Part shown: positions 61,691 through 64,000 of the stretch, piece by piece | Layout of the letters: the number at the start of each line of letters is the position of its first letter | Position numbering within the stretch: position 1 is the first letter of the stretch | From: Synchiropus splendidus | Taxonomy: Eukaryota > Chordata > Actinopteri > Syngnathiformes > Callionymidae | Assembly: GCF_027744825.2 (NCBI RefSeq) | Contig: NC_071351.1 | Coordinates: 15,513,001-15,577,000 of the forward strand | Direction: 5' to 3' | DNA length: 64,000 bases | Notes under the pieces: model-generated | What the model saw: the letters and a program-made list of their open reading frames with translations, nothing else | What the model was told of the DNA's origin: nothing | The model's database searches: none | Translations under genes and position numbers: made by a program

Positions 61691-62357
61691 TTTGCTGTTG
61701 ATGTAACATAATCCAAAAATTCCCGACTCCTCTGCAAAATAAGAACCTGCCGAGATACGTGATCGTAATCTAGCAAGACCATTTCCGACCGTCCAACGCT
61801 TCAAGATTGTGTCCGATTCTTTTTCATTGCGCTGTTTTCGCAGTATTGGACAAAAACCCTCTTGAAACAGAAATAAAAGGTTTCAGTCCACTGGGGATCG
61901 CACAAGCGCGCAGTACGATGAAAACACTGAGCACACATTTTTACATTATTTCAGGTCACCAACTCTACTTTGACGTCAAATGTGGCAGAGAACCTTGAAG
62001 TTCTTCAGTGAACCAAAGTGGATCTTTATGAATGTAAAAAAAGAAAAGTACCCGGTTTGTCCTTTTCTCGTCACATGCTGCAGAGGACGACACCATGAGT
62101 TAAAGGTTTGTGTTGATGAAAGCCATTGGGGCTTTGCTCAATTGTTGATGCTCCTTTTCTTCGAGGTGCTGTTTACTGTGTTCAGCGTGTCCTGGTTTGT
62201 GGTTACCATTGGAGTCGGCTCATACGTTCCGCCGTACATGGTACTGTAGTTGAGCGCTTTCCAGCTATTGCAAGTCTACTCTTCTGACATACCGTAATTT
62301 CTGTACTACTCAGTATTTCCAAATTGACAAATGACTGAAAACGTCTCTCGTCCAGAT

Positions 62358-62439
62358 GTTATTGTGGCCGAGTGGTTAAGGCGATGGACTTGAAATCCAT
62401 TGACTTGTACCGGCGTAATTTCAAGTCCTACCAACAACG
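62358..62439 (+). pseudogene. tRNA-Ser(TGA)-like, unit 23
   Basis: Unit 23 (partial unit) copy; flank TTGGGTCG. Confidence 0.8.
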
Positions 62440-63086
62440 TTGGGTCGTGTTTCGGATGCTTTGGCTATTTTGAGTCTGCAGAACTGTCACATGGCAATCG
62501 TGCTGTGTCTTGGGGCGGAATATGCTGAATGACGTGACGTTGTGTCCACCGGGAATCGGTCTGTAGAACCGTCACGTAGCATAGTGTGTGTGAGACTTCA
62601 TTGGTCTTCAGCTGATTAGAGTTCTACCGGACTGTATGTCGTGACAGTCCATCAATTAAAGGCAGGGTCTGATCTTTCCACGCAGTTTCCTCAAAGTATT
62701 GAGTAAAACCCTTTGAAAGTAGAAATAAAACATTCCAGTCCGTACGGGCCGACAGCACTGTGAAATCACCAACCGATCGCCTGCCCCACTAACCGTGAGG
62801 TTTGTCACGGATACAAAGTGGATCTTTTTCCCAAGGTGGTCTCTAACCACCAGCCATTCCAACAACAGCCAAACGCGCTGACCAATTACGTCACAGAGAC
62901 ATGAGAATGAGGATCACAACAAAAAGAGAGACACTTTGAGACGAGGAACACATGTTGTTCTGAAAAAAATTGAGTGATGGCTCAATTAAAGTAAGACAAC
63001 AAACTGTGCTACTTCATGGATACACATAAACGATGCACTTGTGACCCAAAGTCGTTAACCAGTCAGGTTACATTGAACACTGCGAG

Positions 63087-63201
63087 AAGCCCTACAAGAG
63101 TAGAGCATCAAAAAATTAGTAAAAACTCATGTTGTTCCTCTCCACGGAAATCTTTAGTAAAAGGCGAAAGATTTATACGATCTGAAGAGAAACATGAGTG
63201 A
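63087..63201 (-). ncRNA. U5: U5 snRNA, unit 23
   Basis: As in unit 1. The window ends before the U4 gene of this unit. Confidence 0.96.
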
Positions 63202-63476
63202 ACTACTGACACTGAACCAGAGAAGGAGCTGTATTCTTCCACATCAACCTTTAAGTCATGGTGGCGCCCTCTGCACGGTGCGTGTCTCACAACATCTGGA
63301 ATGAAGATAAAGGAGCGAAGTCATCCGTCAAAAAGTACTACACAAGATAATGAGATGCAACTTAAACTCCATGAGCAGCTTGTCCACAACGCTCAAGCTG
63401 TTTGGGCTTCAAACATCAGGTAATTCTGGAAGCTGACTGCGACGCATAGGTCACAAGGCGAGAAATTCTCCATTCA

Positions 63477-63558
63477 CGTTGTTGGTAGGACTCGAACCTA
63501 CGCAGGGAAACCCCAATGGATTTCTAGTCCATCGCCTTAACCACTCGGCCACAACAAC
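63477..63558 (-). tRNA. tRNA-Ser(AGA), unit 23
   Basis: Intact copy, the last in the window. Confidence 0.95.
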
Positions 63559-64000
63559 ACCGGAAGCCAGCCACTTCATCATTCATTTTGTTATTGGTTG
63601 ATTAGAAATCGGTTCGCATCATCTCTCCGTCTTCTTTCAAGCATCAATGATGATGGCTGCTTTTCAAGCAATTGACCTGGGTTCGATTCCCAGCCACTGC
63701 ACGTACCCCATTCCATTCAATCGTGATTCACAGAACTGGTTTCTTCGGCCCAGTCACATATCCACTGAAGGCACGAGCGATGAAGGCCGTGGAACTGAAA
63801 TCCATTGGGGATTTCCCCCGTAGCTTCGAGTCTTACCAACAACGCGAGGCGGAGATTGATTTTTTCCCATTGACACCTATGTGTTGGTCGTCCGCGTCCA
63901 GCCGAAATGGGACATTTCTGGTGTTGACAGTTGAGGCACAAATATTCTGCCATCCATGGTTTGATGGCAAAAACAATTGGCAAAGCCTGAGAACTGAACC

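Larger units (their letters stand above)
1..64000. repeat. Tandem array of ~2.83-kb U4/U5/tRNA-Ser units (22 full, 1 partial)
   Basis: The window is a head-to-tail array. Taking the unit start just upstream of the plus-strand tRNA-Ser-like gene, units begin at 1, 2835, 5667, 8499, 11331, 14163, 16996, 19829, 22661, 25495, 28327, 31159, 33992, 36824, 39656, 42488, 45320, 48153, 50986, 53819, 56651, 59483 and 62316 (cut at 64000). Unit length is 2832 bp, with 2833 or 2834 where small indels occur. Each unit holds, in order: tRNA-Ser(TGA)-like (+), U5 (-), tRNA-Ser(AGA) (-), a Gly-derived tRNA 3' half (+), a decayed tRNA-Ser (+), a decayed tRNA-Gly (-) and U4 (+). Units look well above 98% identical by eye. 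The array runs off both ends, so its true size is unknown. Confidence 0.98.

Noticed and set aside
1..64000. 5S rRNA, U1, U2, U6 or other RNA genes in the unit
   Set aside because: I looked for their conserved sequences on both strands and found none.
1..64000. CRISPR array or transposon-based repeat
   Set aside because: The repeat unit is 2.8 kb with RNA genes, there are no short spacers, no transposase and no terminal repeats or target-site duplications at unit ends.

Overview
The window is one long head-to-tail tandem array and nothing else. A unit of about 2,832 bp is repeated roughly 22.6 times (23 starts, the last cut by the window end). Units are near-identical and differ by scattered substitutions and 1-2 base indels. 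There is no protein-coding gene I can support. The open frames overlap RNA genes on both strands and are broken by single-base indels between units.

Each unit carries two spliceosomal snRNA genes. U5 lies on the minus strand (774-888 in unit 1) and U4 on the plus strand (2067-2209 in unit 1). Both have the diagnostic sequences: U5 loop I and Sm site, and the U4 5' stem-loop with its kink-turn and Sm site. Between them lies a cluster of tRNA genes and remnants. One is intact: tRNA-Ser(AGA), minus strand, 1164-1245. The others are a plus-strand tRNA-Gly-derived 3' half with a TTC anticodon, a decayed plus-strand tRNA-Ser(TGA), and a decayed minus-strand tRNA-Gly(TCC). A further plus-strand tRNA-Ser(TGA)-like gene with a damaged T arm and variable arm opens each unit (45-126).

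The spacers also have structure. U5 has a vertebrate-type proximal sequence element (PSE). A close copy of that promoter stands alone on the plus strand about 400 bp after U4, with no recognised RNA behind it. The U4 PSE region is present three times per unit, and two of these lie in the region between the first tRNA and U5. The block after U4 is duplicated, diverged, in that same region, which suggests a lost second U4-type transcription unit or an unrecognised structured RNA.

The sequence is nuclear DNA of an animal. The U4, U5 and tRNA-Ser sequences are metazoan in type, and the U5 PSE resembles the vertebrate form rather than the insect PSEA. I cannot name the species or even the phylum. 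The array looks like a concerted-evolution multigene locus supplying U4, U5 and serine tRNA together. Shared variants recurring every third unit in units 6-14 point to unequal exchange of about 8.5-kb blocks.
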